Under the pieces are notes generated by a model that ran no database searches, was not told the origin of the DNA, and saw only the letters and a program-made list of their open reading frames with translations. Positions 44,401-54,485 of a stretch of DNA of 64,000 bases are shown piece after piece. Made by a program: the position numbers and the translations under genes. This DNA is from Mesorhabditis belari (Eukaryota > Nematoda > Chromadorea > Rhabditida > Rhabditidae): positions 943,565 to 1,007,564 of the forward strand of contig CAUEEP010000758.1 of the NCBI GenBank assembly GCA_958450365.1, written 5' to 3'. Every line of letters begins with the position of its first letter. Positions within the stretch are counted from its first letter, which is position 1.

Positions 44401-47400
44401 AAAACTTTCTTTTTTTAGAGATTCAATCCTTTTTTCGGATCAATTTTTTGGAAACACACAAGGTTTGGTGACAACCGGCCTTTTCGCCAATTGGATCGGT
44501 TTGGGGGTATTTTTTAAAGTTTCTTAAAGAGATTTTTAAAGAAAAAATTAGAAAATTTAATATACCGTAAATACTGTAATAGTACCCCACCCCCATAATG
44601 ACGGTGCGGAGCGTTGCGTAGTCGAGCTTTGGACGAGTTTTTCTCGACACTGGTTTATGCTACAATGTTCGTTTAGGTATCAAAAAATAGCTGAAATTCA
44701 GGGCTATTTTTCGATACCAAAGACGCATTTTTTGAAAGTACGGGCGCTTTGAAAAAAATGAAATACTAAAAAACTTTTGCGACTACGCGACTGTACGAGG
44801 GGGGTGAGGTACTATTACAGTATTTACGGTAAGTATTGTAAAGTATAAGATTTTGTAAAGATTTCTAATGAATTTTATCTAGAAATTGCGAGATATTTAT
44901 ATCAAAATTGAATCAATTTTGCAGAACGCGCCCACCCGACGGGCGATGGGACAAAGCCAATCGGTGCCCTTTGTCGAACAAGATATTCAGGTGATAAAAA
45001 GCTACATTAATACAAAAAAATATCTTAGATTTTAGAAAAAGAATTGAAATTTCAGTCAACGATGAGTAAAAACTCGATCGATCAAGTCTTGGCATTCACT
45101 GCGCCGCAAAGGGTTTGTTTGAGGGAAATTGACTTAAGGAAATAAGTGATTTGTGAAAGCTGAGTGAAAAATATTCAAATAACAAAGACTAATGAGCTAG
45201 AGGATTGGAAAGTACAGTCATTTAACGATTCTCAAGGAGCTGGAACTCTCGATCGTTAAATCGAACGTCTTTATAAGGTAGAGACTAAAAATTGACATCG
45301 TTAAATCAAGAAAATCGTTAAATCAAGTGAATCGTTAAATCGAGGTTTGACTGCATCTATCTTACAGGCTTGTCCATTTCAAACGACTTTTGATGTGTTA
45401 GAGTATGGACACGGGAAACCGCACGTTTTTGTTGGCGGCGATATGTTTGAGCCGGTTGGTTGATCGGTGAATCTCGCTTAGGACAATCCCATAGACGATC
45501 AGTCATCAGTCATCAGTAGACGATCAGATTCGGGAATAAAATAGAAATTCATAGGCCTTTGGGGGATTCCAATGATTTGTTTTAAGAGCTCTGAGCACTT
45601 TCTAGAGAACTTCAACAAATGATCCCCTTTTCTGGCTTCATCACTCTTTCGTCGATTTCATCTGGGAAATGTGGCGACAACAGAAACAGGTAAATGGCCG
45701 ATTATCGGAGTTGATTGGAAACATTTTTTGCTGATAACATAATTGCTGATAATTTCAAAAGTGTTTCAGACAAGGGATCAACGATCAACGCAATATCCAA
45801 CGGACAATTCAGCTTGTTCAGCTCAGGCTCACTTCTCAACAACGATCATGTCCCCATTTTCTCCGCTTACAAATCGGGTATAGAAATCGAAAAGAAAAGA
45901 CGAAGTTTTTCTTTTTCAAGGACGGTTTGGGAAATCAATACACGGATGATCTCTATGAGTACGCGCCACGTCCCAGTTGTTCACTGGGAAATGATTGTGG
46001 ATCACCGTGAGTCCATTTTTGTTCTCTATTTTATTTTCTCTATTTTCTTAAAGAAAAAGTCTAGATTTTAGTCGATTTTAGACTAAATCTATAAGAAACT
46101 TTAAAAATACCCCAAACCGATCCAGTTGTCGGTTGTCGTTTTAATTATTTGAAACTTGAAAAGTTGATTACTAATTTTGCACTGTTGAATTCCGTTTTGC
46201 CCCGATCTGGGTCTTTTAGCCGATATAGGCCGATATATGAAGAAATTTGCACAATTAGATTGCTCAAGTACAGTCGAACCTCTCTACAACGTAACTCACG
46301 GGACCGGCTATAGTTTACGTTATATAGAGGTTTACGTTATATCGAGGTTTTGTTATATATTAGGTTGTCCAGTTATGAATGCGCGCATGCTCTTGAACAG
46401 CGTACCTTAGGGCTATACAATTTTATCAAACCCTATTCTCTATATGCTGTTCAAGATTGCTTATTTATTACAACTTTTCGTGTTTTGGACGTTAAACTAA
46501 TTGATTTTTGATTTAATTTCCGTGTTTAGATGACCGAGACGAAGTCTCGTCTTCGTGCCAGTTTTTGGTATGACTTCAAATTGGGCAAAAATGCCGTTGA
46601 ATCCCATCGAGATCTCTGCAAAGTATTTGACGAAGATGCTATTTCGGAAAGCCAGTGGTTTCAACGATTTCGAGAAGGAAATGAATCTTTGGAAGACGAA
46701 GACCACCAACGACGACCTCCTGCGATCGATAATGCAGTACTGAAGCAGGCGATAGAAATGGATCCTCGACAAACTACACGTGAACTTGCAGAAATATTTA
46801 GAGTAAGCCCCAAACAATTTCCGAGCATTTAAATCAATTGGGGAAACAAGCCGACAAGGGAAATGGGTTCCCATCTTCTCAGCAATGCCAATAAAGCTAC
46901 TCGTATCACTATGGCGGGTATTCTTCTTCGTTTGGCAAAAAATACTGGGTTTTACGATGAAATCCTTACTTGTGATGAAAAATGGATTCAATATGATAAT
47001 TCTACACGAAAACCGCAATGGCTAGAACCTGGTGGGGAGCCAATACCACACCAAAACCCGACTCCGACAAGAAAGTAATGCTTACTGTCTGGTGGAATTT
47101 CAAGGCATTGTTTATTTTAAACTGCTTAAACCTGGACAAACAATCACGGGTGAAACGTATGCACAACAACTGGAACGAGTGAACAATGTATTGCTACAAA
47201 AGGCCTTGATCCTTCAAACATAAAGTTCATTCAAGATAACACCCGCCACACGTTGCAAAGATTGTTCAAGAAAACTCGAAGAGTTGGACAGGAAACTCTC
47301 CCGCCCGCCATATTCTCTGGATATTTCTCCGGTCTTTTTCCCATGCAAAACCATTTGGCCGGAAAAAAGGTCAAGAGGAAAATGGATAGCCGACCCCGCC

Positions 47401-50400
47401 CAAAACAAGCCATTTTTACGCGGAGGGTTTCATTCTTTGCATGGAAGATGGAAACAAATATTGTTAAGAAATGGTGAATATATTGTTGAGTGAGCGGTTA
47501 AACTGTTGGTTTTAAGATAAAGAGTTGTTATCTTAAAAACGCGCATTTATAACTGGACAACCTAATAGAATCAAAAACGCAGGGTTTATTGCAACCATTA
47601 CGTTATTTAGAGGTATTGGAACATATTTATTGCAAAAACTCAACAAAAAAGGTAAAAAAAATTATCAAAAAGCATCAAAGTTTAGCAAAAAAGTTAGTCA
47701 AACGGGATTGTTTAGGAGAAAAAAAGCCTGATCAAAGAAAAAATTATCAAAAGTTGCTAAAGCCTTAACAATTTCGGAATTAGGGTTATTCCTCACAAAT
47801 ATCTTGAGCTTTTGAAGATGTAGATATGCCTCGGATCGTGTCACTATCGGCTCTTCCACGTCTTCAACGATTGGCTCATCATCCTCGCTATCAGAAGAAA
47901 TCGACTGTAGTTGCGAACCTAAGGAAACATAATTGATCTTTTCCTTAAATTAGCATTACTTTAAACGATATAATCTGTACCTTTAGCAGCTAGTGCAATT
48001 TCCTCTAGCGATCTTAACCCTGTAGTCACAACATTTTCGTCGGCGCAAGCAAATTCCAAAGGATTGATTGATCGATCAACGTCTTCACTATCAATAAGTT
48101 GATTCCAGATAGCCTGCAATGATTGTAGCGAGTTATCGTCGTCGTTATTGTTTTCGATAAATGGCGGCTCATCTTGCATACATCTCTTGAATCCGGCCTT
48201 ACGAAAACAATTTGAAAGCGTCTCCACTTTAACGTCATTCCAGGATTCTTCGAGTAAGTATAGTGCATCCAAAAGATTAAATTCGAATTTGGCCTTTGCA
48301 TCGACAGCTGCAATTCTTTGTTTCAACAATCCTGTTCGGTATCTGACCTTCAGATTTTTAATTATTCCCATATCCATTGGTTGGATTGCCGCAGTTGCAT
48401 TCGGCAAAAAGAATTTAATCTGAATGTTTGATAAATTGAGCTTCGGATGTGCTGGACAGTTATCAATAAACAACAAAATTTCCCGATTAAATTTGATCAA
48501 ATTTGAATTCCATTTCTTGAGATAGCTCTCAAATAATTCGCTGGTCATCCACGCTCTTGAATTTGCTTCGTACAAAACAGGAAGTTTTTTGACATCCTTA
48601 AAGCAACGCGGATGCTTCGATTTACCAATCACGAATAAAGGGCATCTTTCGCTTCCATCCATATTTGATCCGACGAGAACAGTGACTCTATCCTTGCTCT
48701 TCTTTCCACTTGTGCATCTATCGCCTTTGAAAGACAACGTTTTATTCGGCGTTAACTTGTAAAAAAGAGCTGTTTCATCCAAGTTAAAAACATTCTTTGG
48801 CTCAAATTCTTTCAAGAGTCCCTTCAATACTTCATCTTTCCACTGCTCAACATTGTTCAGGTCGATTTCGGCTGCTTCTCCTTGTAGGGAACGAAAAACA
48901 ATGCCATGCCTATGCTTCAGCTTTTCTAGCCATCCATTGCTAGCTCGGAAATCGGTAATACCCATCAACTTTGCAAGCTCCAGAGCTTTTGTTCGAAGCA
49001 AATTTCCAGGTCCTCGTGTTTGCTATTCTTCACTCGTGCTCGCTTGCCCTGAGAACCGTCATTGATCGCATTAGAAATCGTTTGCTTTTGGCCCAAAATC
49101 GAAGAAATGGTCGAAATTGGCCGCTTGAATTCCCTTGCTAAATCCGTTACTCCTTTCGAAGTTGAAGCATCAAGAATTCGCTTTTTTTCAGCTAGATCGA
49201 TCCTTTTCCGGGTCGCCTTCTTTCGCTCCATCGCCTGAAAAATGATAAATATCATTTAATACAGAAAATAAGCACGTAAAAAGAATAAGTGAACGATATA
49301 TGAACGCAAAAAACTTATTAAGAATCTAGGTAAGTGATTTTTTTCTTCTTTTAAATTGTGGCAAAAAGGCCACAGATTAGAATAGTCCATCCAAAGAGCA
49401 TGGTAGTTGGAAGAAATATCCACGTTTTAGCATAAAATCCGTTATATGGAACAAAAAATTGCATATTTTCAGGCAAAATTTTCCGTTGTATAGAGGTTTA
49501 CGTTATACAGAGTTACGTTATATCGAGGTTTTTTTATAGACATTTTGTATTATTAGGTTGGTGCAAAAGAAATTCCGGTCGATATAAAATGTTCTTATTT
49601 TTTTAATCTGAAGGGCTTATTTGATGTTCTTTTGTGCATTTGTACTCTTGGATATTTACTTTATTTTCGCATTTTTTCAAAGTCAGAGCTTTCACTTTTT
49701 AATTGATTTTTGCTTTAGATCATGGTGGATCAAAAGTATGTTCTGCGCACGTGTCTTCTCTATGACTTCAAAATGGGCAAAAACGCTGCTGATTCACATC
49801 GTGATCTCTGTTCCGCCTTTGGAGAACAGGTTATCACCGAAAGATCATGCCAGCTCTGGTTTGCCCAATTCCGAGATGGTAATGAATCCCTTGAAGACGA
49901 ATCGCATGGACATCGTGCCACAGCCATCGACAACAATGAATTGGAACAATTAATTGAAGCTGATCCAATGCAAACAACACGAGAACTTGCCAAACATCTC
50001 AATGTGATCATTCAACAATTGTACGCCATTTGGAAATAATTGGAAAGACAAATCGTAATGGACAATGGGTTCCACATCAATTGAGTGTTGAAAATCTGGG
50101 AGCACGCGTTTCGATCAGCCATATCTTGCTCCATAAGTCGAAAAGAGGCCATTTTTTTGAGAATATCTTGACGATGGATGAGAAGTGGATTCACTTTGAT
50201 AATACTTCTCGAAAAAGACAATGGCTGAGCAAAGGTCAAGCGCCAATTCCAACTCCAAAGCCGGATTATCATGGGCGCAAAGTGATGTTGTCTTGCTGGT
50301 GGAATATCAATGGACTTGTTCATTTTGAATTATTAGAGCCCGGAAAAACAGTCGATTCATCTTATTTTATTCAACAACTCAAGAAGGTTGACGAAATTTT

Positions 50401-52104
50401 GCGTGAAAAAGGCCTAAATCCCTCAACTATCAACTTTCTCCGTGATAATGCTCCAGCTCACACGGCAAAAACCTCTTGTAAGGAACTAGAGAAGCTAGGA
50501 TGGAAGGTCTTACCACATGCGCCGTATAGTCCAGACTTAGCACCCTCCGATTTTCACCTTTTCAGATCGATGCAACATTCCCTTGAGAATTGCCAGTTTA
50601 AGAATGCAAAAGAAGTCGAAAATTGGGTGACCAACTACTTTGCATCACAGAATCAAGCGTTCTTTGAGAAGGGGATCCGCAATCTGAAGCAACATTGGAG
50701 GGATGTCATAGATAATAATGGTGCTTATTGTTTTAAATAAATTGTTATCTAAAAAAATTTTGGATGACTTTAATGTTTGTAAAAAAACGAAATTTCATTT
50801 GCACCAACCTAGTACATTTGGCCGGGACCGGTCACGCCTTACGTTATAGAGAGGTTTACGTTATATCGAGGTTCGTTATAGAGAGGTTCGACTGTATTCC
50901 AAAAACAATGCAATAAGTAGATGAGCAAGGAGGAAAAAGCAATGAGCTTTAATAGCCGCTAGATCTTCTTGAAACACTTGATCAACCGTTGTCCCTTCTT
51001 TCTTTCCAAGTCGCTCGTGTTCTCGGCGATGAGGAAATTCCTCGAGTGCATTCAAGTTTCCAGATCATATAAATCTAAAAAAGTAGTGCTTAAAAGAATG
51101 AGCAGATGAATGTTTTGTCAAAAATTCTTTCATTTTCAGTTTTCTCTTTTGCGATCGTTCTCGCGGTCCTTCTAGATGCGCGTCAAGGATGAAAATCGGT
51201 GGGAATTGTGCTGGATATGTGAATGGTAAAGGGAATTTGAGTTTGAATTTGAATCAATGTAATATTTTCAGGTGAACAAGCTTGTTATCGAGGAGCTTGT
51301 GTGAATGGACGATGTGTGGCTGAGGTGAGTGTAAAGGGGGTTAAATGGGTGACGAGACTTTAGCAGATTACCCAATCGTCGATCTTTGATGCTTTGCATA
51401 ACAGTTTTTGCATTTGTTGATATGCAAAGACAAATTACAGCAACAAACATCATCAACAAGAACCACAGTAACGCCGCCAAGACCCACAGTAACGCCGCCA
51501 AGAACCACAGTAACGCCGCCAAGAACTCCTTCAACATCAACTACAACTCCTTCAACAACAATCTTTATCGGAACTCTTCCACCAATCACTTCTCCCCAAA
51601 CTAGGCCAACGGTTAGTTTATGAATTGGTGTGCTTTGTGCTTAACTAAACACATCCTTTCTGGCATAGATTTATTTCAGTGCACTAGAAACATTGTGTTT
51701 CCACCGTAGACTTATTTCCCAAGGTGTACTTTGTGCGGAAACGTTTAAACGCACTGTTTCTAGCGCAACGAATAGCTCATTTTTCTCGTAACATCGATTC
51801 ATTTCTAGGAAGTAGATTGAACACTCTGTTGCACTAGAAAGGGTGCGTTTGTAAATGTTAAGCGTTCAAAGTAAACCCAGATATAAAAAATGAAACATAA
51901 TTCTAGGCTGCACCCAATCAAGTGCTTGTCGAAGCGGGCATTGATGCGTCACAATTGGGCCAAATGCTAAACAACAATCAAAATGGGAATCACGGTGGAG
52001 TGAGGGTTGAACCGGGAATTGATGTTGGAAATGGGAATACTGGAAATCCTTATCAGCCACAACAACCAAGGAATCCATATCTACAGCCACAGGGAAGGAA
52101 ATGA
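41500..52104 (+). CDS. Secreted tyrosinase-family copper oxidase with Cys-rich and Thr/Pro-rich tail
   Basis: Type-3 copper enzymes oxidise phenols; nematode members act in cuticle or eggshell hardening. The signal peptide is [18 protein letters not shown] (ATG 41500). The pre-domain has [18 protein letters not shown] and [14 protein letters not shown]. Copper site [21 protein letters not shown] then WHREF. Copper site [16 protein letters not shown] and [20 protein letters not shown]. Then [21 protein letters not shown] and [16 protein letters not shown]. An ShK-like cysteine stretch follows ([26 protein letters not shown]), then TTVTPP repeats and an Asn/Gly/Pro/Gln-rich end stopping at 52102-52104. 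The intron at 46010-51139 holds a nested transposon complex; smaller introns hold three foldbacks. All ligand histidines I looked for are present. Confidence 0.9.
42268..42690. repeat. Repeats in a tyrosinase intron
   Basis: A 50-bp direct repeat (CATGCAAATTTTACTCGAGT, then AATTATTTACTCGAAAGGAA) occurs at 42276-42325 and 42633-42680. Between them lie seven copies of CTGCGCCATCAG/AAG (42500-42575). The adjoining GAGAAAATCACAAAAAGTGA block recurs inverted at 53240-53290. Confidence 0.8.
43585..43873. repeat. Foldback family E, in a tyrosinase intron
   Basis: Ends TACCGTATTTCTTCGAATAG and CTATTCGAAGAAATACGGTA; long arms with TTTCTGCATAAAAGCTTTCA and TGAAAGCTTTTATGCAGAAA. The loop is about 40 bp. 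No coding sequence. Confidence 0.88.
43897..44307. repeat. Foldback family F, full-length copy with 9-bp target duplication
   Basis: GGGAGTGGGACAAATGCGAC and GTCGCATTTGTCCCACTCCC are terminal inverses; the arms are series of TTTGCGCACC and AGGTGCGC blocks. A perfect 9-bp direct repeat, TAGCTCTAT, flanks it (43888-43896 and 44308-44316). The 9-bp duplication points to a Mutator-like (MULE) transposase acting in trans. Confidence 0.9.
44563..44831. repeat. Foldback family D, copy 2
   Basis: TACCGTAAATACTGTAATAG ... TACTATTACAGTATTTACGG. Almost identical to the copy at 55545-55813, including CATAATGACGGTGCGGAGCG and ACTTTTGCGACTACGCGACT. It lies in a tyrosinase intron. Confidence 0.92.
46360..47565 (+). 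mobile_element. Mariner element 1 (decayed), inside the Tigger element
   Basis: Ends TTAGGTTGTCCAGTTATGAA and TTATAACTGGACAACCTAA flanked by TA duplications; 1206 bp. Transposase remnants run left to right: the helix-turn-helix half starts at the ATG near 46530 ([31 protein letters not shown]), then [20 protein letters not shown] near 46973. Frameshifts and stops follow, so the catalytic region is broken. It cannot make a full transposase. Confidence 0.92.
47698..49231 (-). pseudogene. Tigger-type transposase, disrupted by an internal deletion
   Basis: A DDE transposase of the Tc1/pogo class. N-terminal CENP-B-like helix-turn-helix: [35 protein letters not shown]. The catalytic core has [35 protein letters not shown] and [20 protein letters not shown] small intron near 47980 joins a C-terminal exon ending at 47698. 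Near 49003 the N-terminal frame (ending KHEDLE...) and the core frame ([14 protein letters not shown]) do not join, and the usual linker between them is missing. A deletion plus frameshift has therefore inactivated it. The remainder is well preserved. Confidence 0.88.
49553..50812 (+). mobile_element. Mariner element 2 (nearly intact), inside the Tigger element
   Basis: Left end TTAGGTTGGTGCAAAAGAAA and right end TTTCATTTGCACCAACCTAG, TA-flanked, 1260 bp. The ends match the cecropia-type mariner terminus, which also occurs in vertebrate Hsmar1. The high preservation suggests a more recent insertion than mariner 1. Confidence 0.93.
49722..50740 (+). pseudogene. Mariner transposase with one frameshift
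   Basis: The first half (ATG 49722) has [20 protein letters not shown] and [13 protein letters not shown], and stops at 50037-50039. The second half overlaps it in another frame from about 50030 ([13 protein letters not shown]). Catalytic motifs are [23 protein letters not shown] and [17 protein letters not shown], that is D, D and a third D 34 residues later, as in mariners. It ends DNNGAYCFK at 50740. A small deletion/frameshift near 50030 is the only visible lesion. Confidence 0.9.
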
Positions 52105-52155
52105 AGAAATCAATGCACTCGGAGGAAATTCTCATCGTTTAAACTAAAGTTATTT

Positions 52156-52385
52156 AATCAATCAACCAATCAATCAACCAATCAGCCAACCAATCAATCA
52201 ACCAATCAATCAACCAATCAGCCAACCAATCAGCCAACCAATCAATCAACCAATCAATCAACCAATCAGCCAACCAATCAGCCAACCAATCAATCAACCA
52301 ATCAATCAACCAATCAGCCAACCAATCAGCCAACCAATCAATCAACCAATCAGCCAACCAATCAATCAACCAATCAATCAAAATC
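52156..52385. repeat. Tandem array of AATCAATCAACC / AATCAGCCAACC 12-mers
   Basis: About 19 copies of two 12-bp variants in a higher-order pattern. Because the unit is a multiple of three, the minus strand is open throughout ([11 protein letters not shown] pattern), but there is no start context or flanking gene to support translation. It lies 50 bp after the tyrosinase stop. Confidence 0.95.
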
Positions 52386-52475
52386 CAAATCAGCTTTTCA
52401 TACGAATGCCTGTCGATTCGTTTTTGTTGTCAAAGCACAAAAGTGATCGAAAAAAGTTAAAAGCTCTTGCTCTCA

Positions 52476-53157
52476 TTATATCCTTGCTTCTCGATGTCGG
52501 TAATCAACCCGGCAAAGGTTGACGGCCAAGAGGCCGACACAAACGTCTATCCAACAATCATTCACCTGTGTTTGAAAATGAAAATTTAAGGATTTTAAGT
52601 GTCAAATTTTCCGAGCATCTCATAATTCGGAAGCTTATTGAACTGTTGCCTTGTAAACTAAAAGAATATTGACGCTGAACTTTTCAAAGTCTGAAAATGC
52701 ACCAAAAGATGTCGTCCTTATTGGCCTAAAAGAAAGCCAAAAAGTGTTCAAAGTAGAAGCAAGAAAATAAGCTGAAAAGAATAGATTTTTCATTACAGAA
52801 ATTAAAAGAGGCTTATAAAAATGAGATCCAAGATAAATTTTTCACTTGGAGCTTTTTTTTTCTACTTATACCTATGGTGCTTTTTTTTTTCTTTTTGGTG
52901 CATCTTTTCTTAGCAAAAACGAGTTTCTTTTAGTTCACACGTAAAAACTAATTTGTACCTGAAAATGAAGATTAGGGACAATAATTGAGTCTTTCATTTT
53001 GTCCCAGACGTAGAAGCGACTGTCGATCATGGAATACCCAAAATGAAAGCTCTGTCCGTCGAGATGCACATCGATTGAAGCTTGATCGACAGTGAAAGCG
53101 ATGAGCTGAGCATTGTTTCGCGGGGAAAAACAAAAGGGAAGCCCGGGGCGCGTTTTT
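52476..53157 (-). CDS. Two exons of an unknown gene
   Basis: Upstream exon 52959-53157 (after GATTTTAG) reads RPGLPFCFSPRNNAQLIAFT, VDQASIDVHLDGQSFHFGYS and FYVWDKMKDSIIVPNLHFQ, ending at CAG|GTACAA. Downstream exon 52476-52565 (after ACACAG) reads VNDCWIDVCVGLLAVNLCRV and stops at 52476-52478. The phases match (0), and exon 1 enters with one base of a split codon, so at least one more exon lies upstream. Composition and splice sites look real. The alternating polar/aliphatic strands suggest a beta-rich domain, but I do not recognise it. Confidence 0.5.
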
Positions 53158-54111
53158 CTAAAATCAAACCCATTACACAACACACACGAAAATTATTTCA
53201 CAAAAAAAAGCGCTAACCAAAATAAGCCAACGAGAAATGAGAAATAAGGATTTCACTTTTTGTGATTTTCTCAATGCGCAGCTTATGGCGCACTGCTAAT
53301 TTATTCAATAAATGTTGTCGTTAAAATGCTTCTGGCTATTGCTTTTGATCTTGTCTTTTGCATAAAAAACGATTTAGTGAAAAAAGGCATCAAAAAGGCA
53401 TCAAAAAGTATCAAAAACTGTCAAAAACTGTCAAAAACATGACAAAAACATGATTTACCAGCGCAAGAATTGTTAAAACTCTAGTTGAGTCTAAGGATAT
53501 CGAATTTAGACGATTTAGACGATTTAGACGATTTAGAAGTAGATTAAGTCTAAATCGGATAAAAAAAAAATCTAAATCAAATATAAAACATAAATAAAGA
53601 GGTAGAAAATGAAAAAGAAATGCAAAAGGCAGACACGGCAATCGTAAATGGCAATGGCAATGGCAGTGAGAGGATTTTGAGATTTTTGAATCAATCAATA
53701 AATAACAATAATCCAATGCAAAAGAGAATAATAAATCTACAAAGATTTCCAAGAATTCCCCTCAAAAATCTCGATTCCCTATTCGATTTTCATTTGTTTT
53801 TTGTTGGCTCTTGCGCGTTTTTTCACCTCTTTTTCGATCATCGATTCGAGCAATTCAGAAACATTCACTTCATCGATATCTAAAGAGATTTTGGTCGAAA
53901 TAGGTTTTTCTAAAGTCTGAGTTTTGTCAAATTCACTGCACAAAGGTTTTAACAGCTTTAATACTCTTTATCCAATTCTTACCATTAAAAATATGTGCAC
54001 AGTGTTGACACTGGTCTTTGCATCGATTCTCTAGTAGACTCGCCAAAGATTTCCTGGAAATTTTGGAGATTTGGAGAGAAAATCTAAAAGCGGCAGATGA
54101 AAAATTTTGAG

Positions 54112-54177
54112 TCGGGAGTCGAACCCGCCACCTCTCACTTAGTGGCCGACTGTGCTAACCGTTACACCACAACGCAC
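54112..54177 (-). repeat. tRNA-derived repeat, unit 1
   Basis: On the minus strand: GTGCGTTGTGGTGTAACGGT TAGCACAG, then a non-canonical anticodon region and GCGGGTTCGACTCCCGAC. A and B boxes are preserved but the anticodon stem is not. It is an inverted relative of the unit at 54304. Confidence 0.65.
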
Positions 54178-54221
54178 TTGATCTCCTTGCTCCAGAGGGA
54201 GCTAAGTACTTAACGGTCAGC

Positions 54222-54252
54222 TGCGTTGTGGCTAACCATTACACCACAACGC
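54222..54252. repeat. Short palindrome made of tRNA 5' halves
   Basis: TGCGTTGTGGCTAACCATTA CACCACAACGCA: the first part is the 5' end of the tRNA-like unit and the second part is its inverse, giving a hairpin between units 1 and 2. Confidence 0.7.
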
Positions 54253-54303
54253 AGTTGACCACACGTTAACTAGTTAACTCTCTTTGGAGTAAGAGCGAGC
54301 AAC

Positions 54304-54375
54304 TGCGTTGTGGTGTAATGGTTAGCACAGTTTCCCGGTAAGCGAAAGGTCGCGGGTTCGAGTCCCGGCGAGGCA
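54304..54375 (+). repeat. tRNA-derived repeat, unit 2
   Basis: 72 nt with near-complete acceptor pairing (TGCGTTG with CGAGGCA, one mismatch), a good D arm (GTGT AATGGTTA GCAC) and T arm (GGGTTCGAGTCCC). The anticodon loop CGGTAAG lacks U33 and its stem ends in a C-C mismatch. It resembles the unit at 61988, so it is a dispersed family rather than a unique tRNA gene. Confidence 0.65.
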
Positions 54376-54485
54376 CAAGTTAACTCTCTCTTTTGGCGGC
54401 CTTTTTGACGGCCTAGTTCCAACTACTGTAAGCTCTGGTTACAGTATAAATCATTTTCCAATAGCACAATTCATTTTCAATGAAC

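Larger units (their letters stand above)
46271..50894. mobile_element. Tigger/pogo-type DNA transposon containing two nested mariners
   Basis: The ends CAGTCGAACCTCTCTACAAC and GTTATAGAGAGGTTCGACTG are inverted, with TA on both sides (46269-46270 and 50895-50896). Subterminal repeats of GTTTACGTTATATCGAGGTT occur at both ends. It encodes a Tigger-like DDE transposase on the minus strand. Mariners sit between its ends and the transposase on each side. Without them it would be about 2.2 kb. It occupies most of a 5.1-kb tyrosinase intron. Confidence 0.93.
53158..54485. other. Region with tRNA-derived repeats, no clear gene
   Basis: It contains an inverted copy of the block from 42575-42620 (53240-53300), GACGATTTAGACGATTTAGA tandem repeats (53500-53540), and three tRNA-like units at 54112-54375. 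No convincing exon seen. Confidence 0.5.

Noticed and set aside
46530..47493. Mariner 1 reading frames as functional genes
   Set aside because: They are fragments of one decayed transposase inside terminal inverted repeats, separated by frameshifts and stops.
52154..52381. Minus-strand reading frame of IDWLADW repeats
   Set aside because: Produced entirely by the 12-bp tandem array; no start context, flanking exons or signal.
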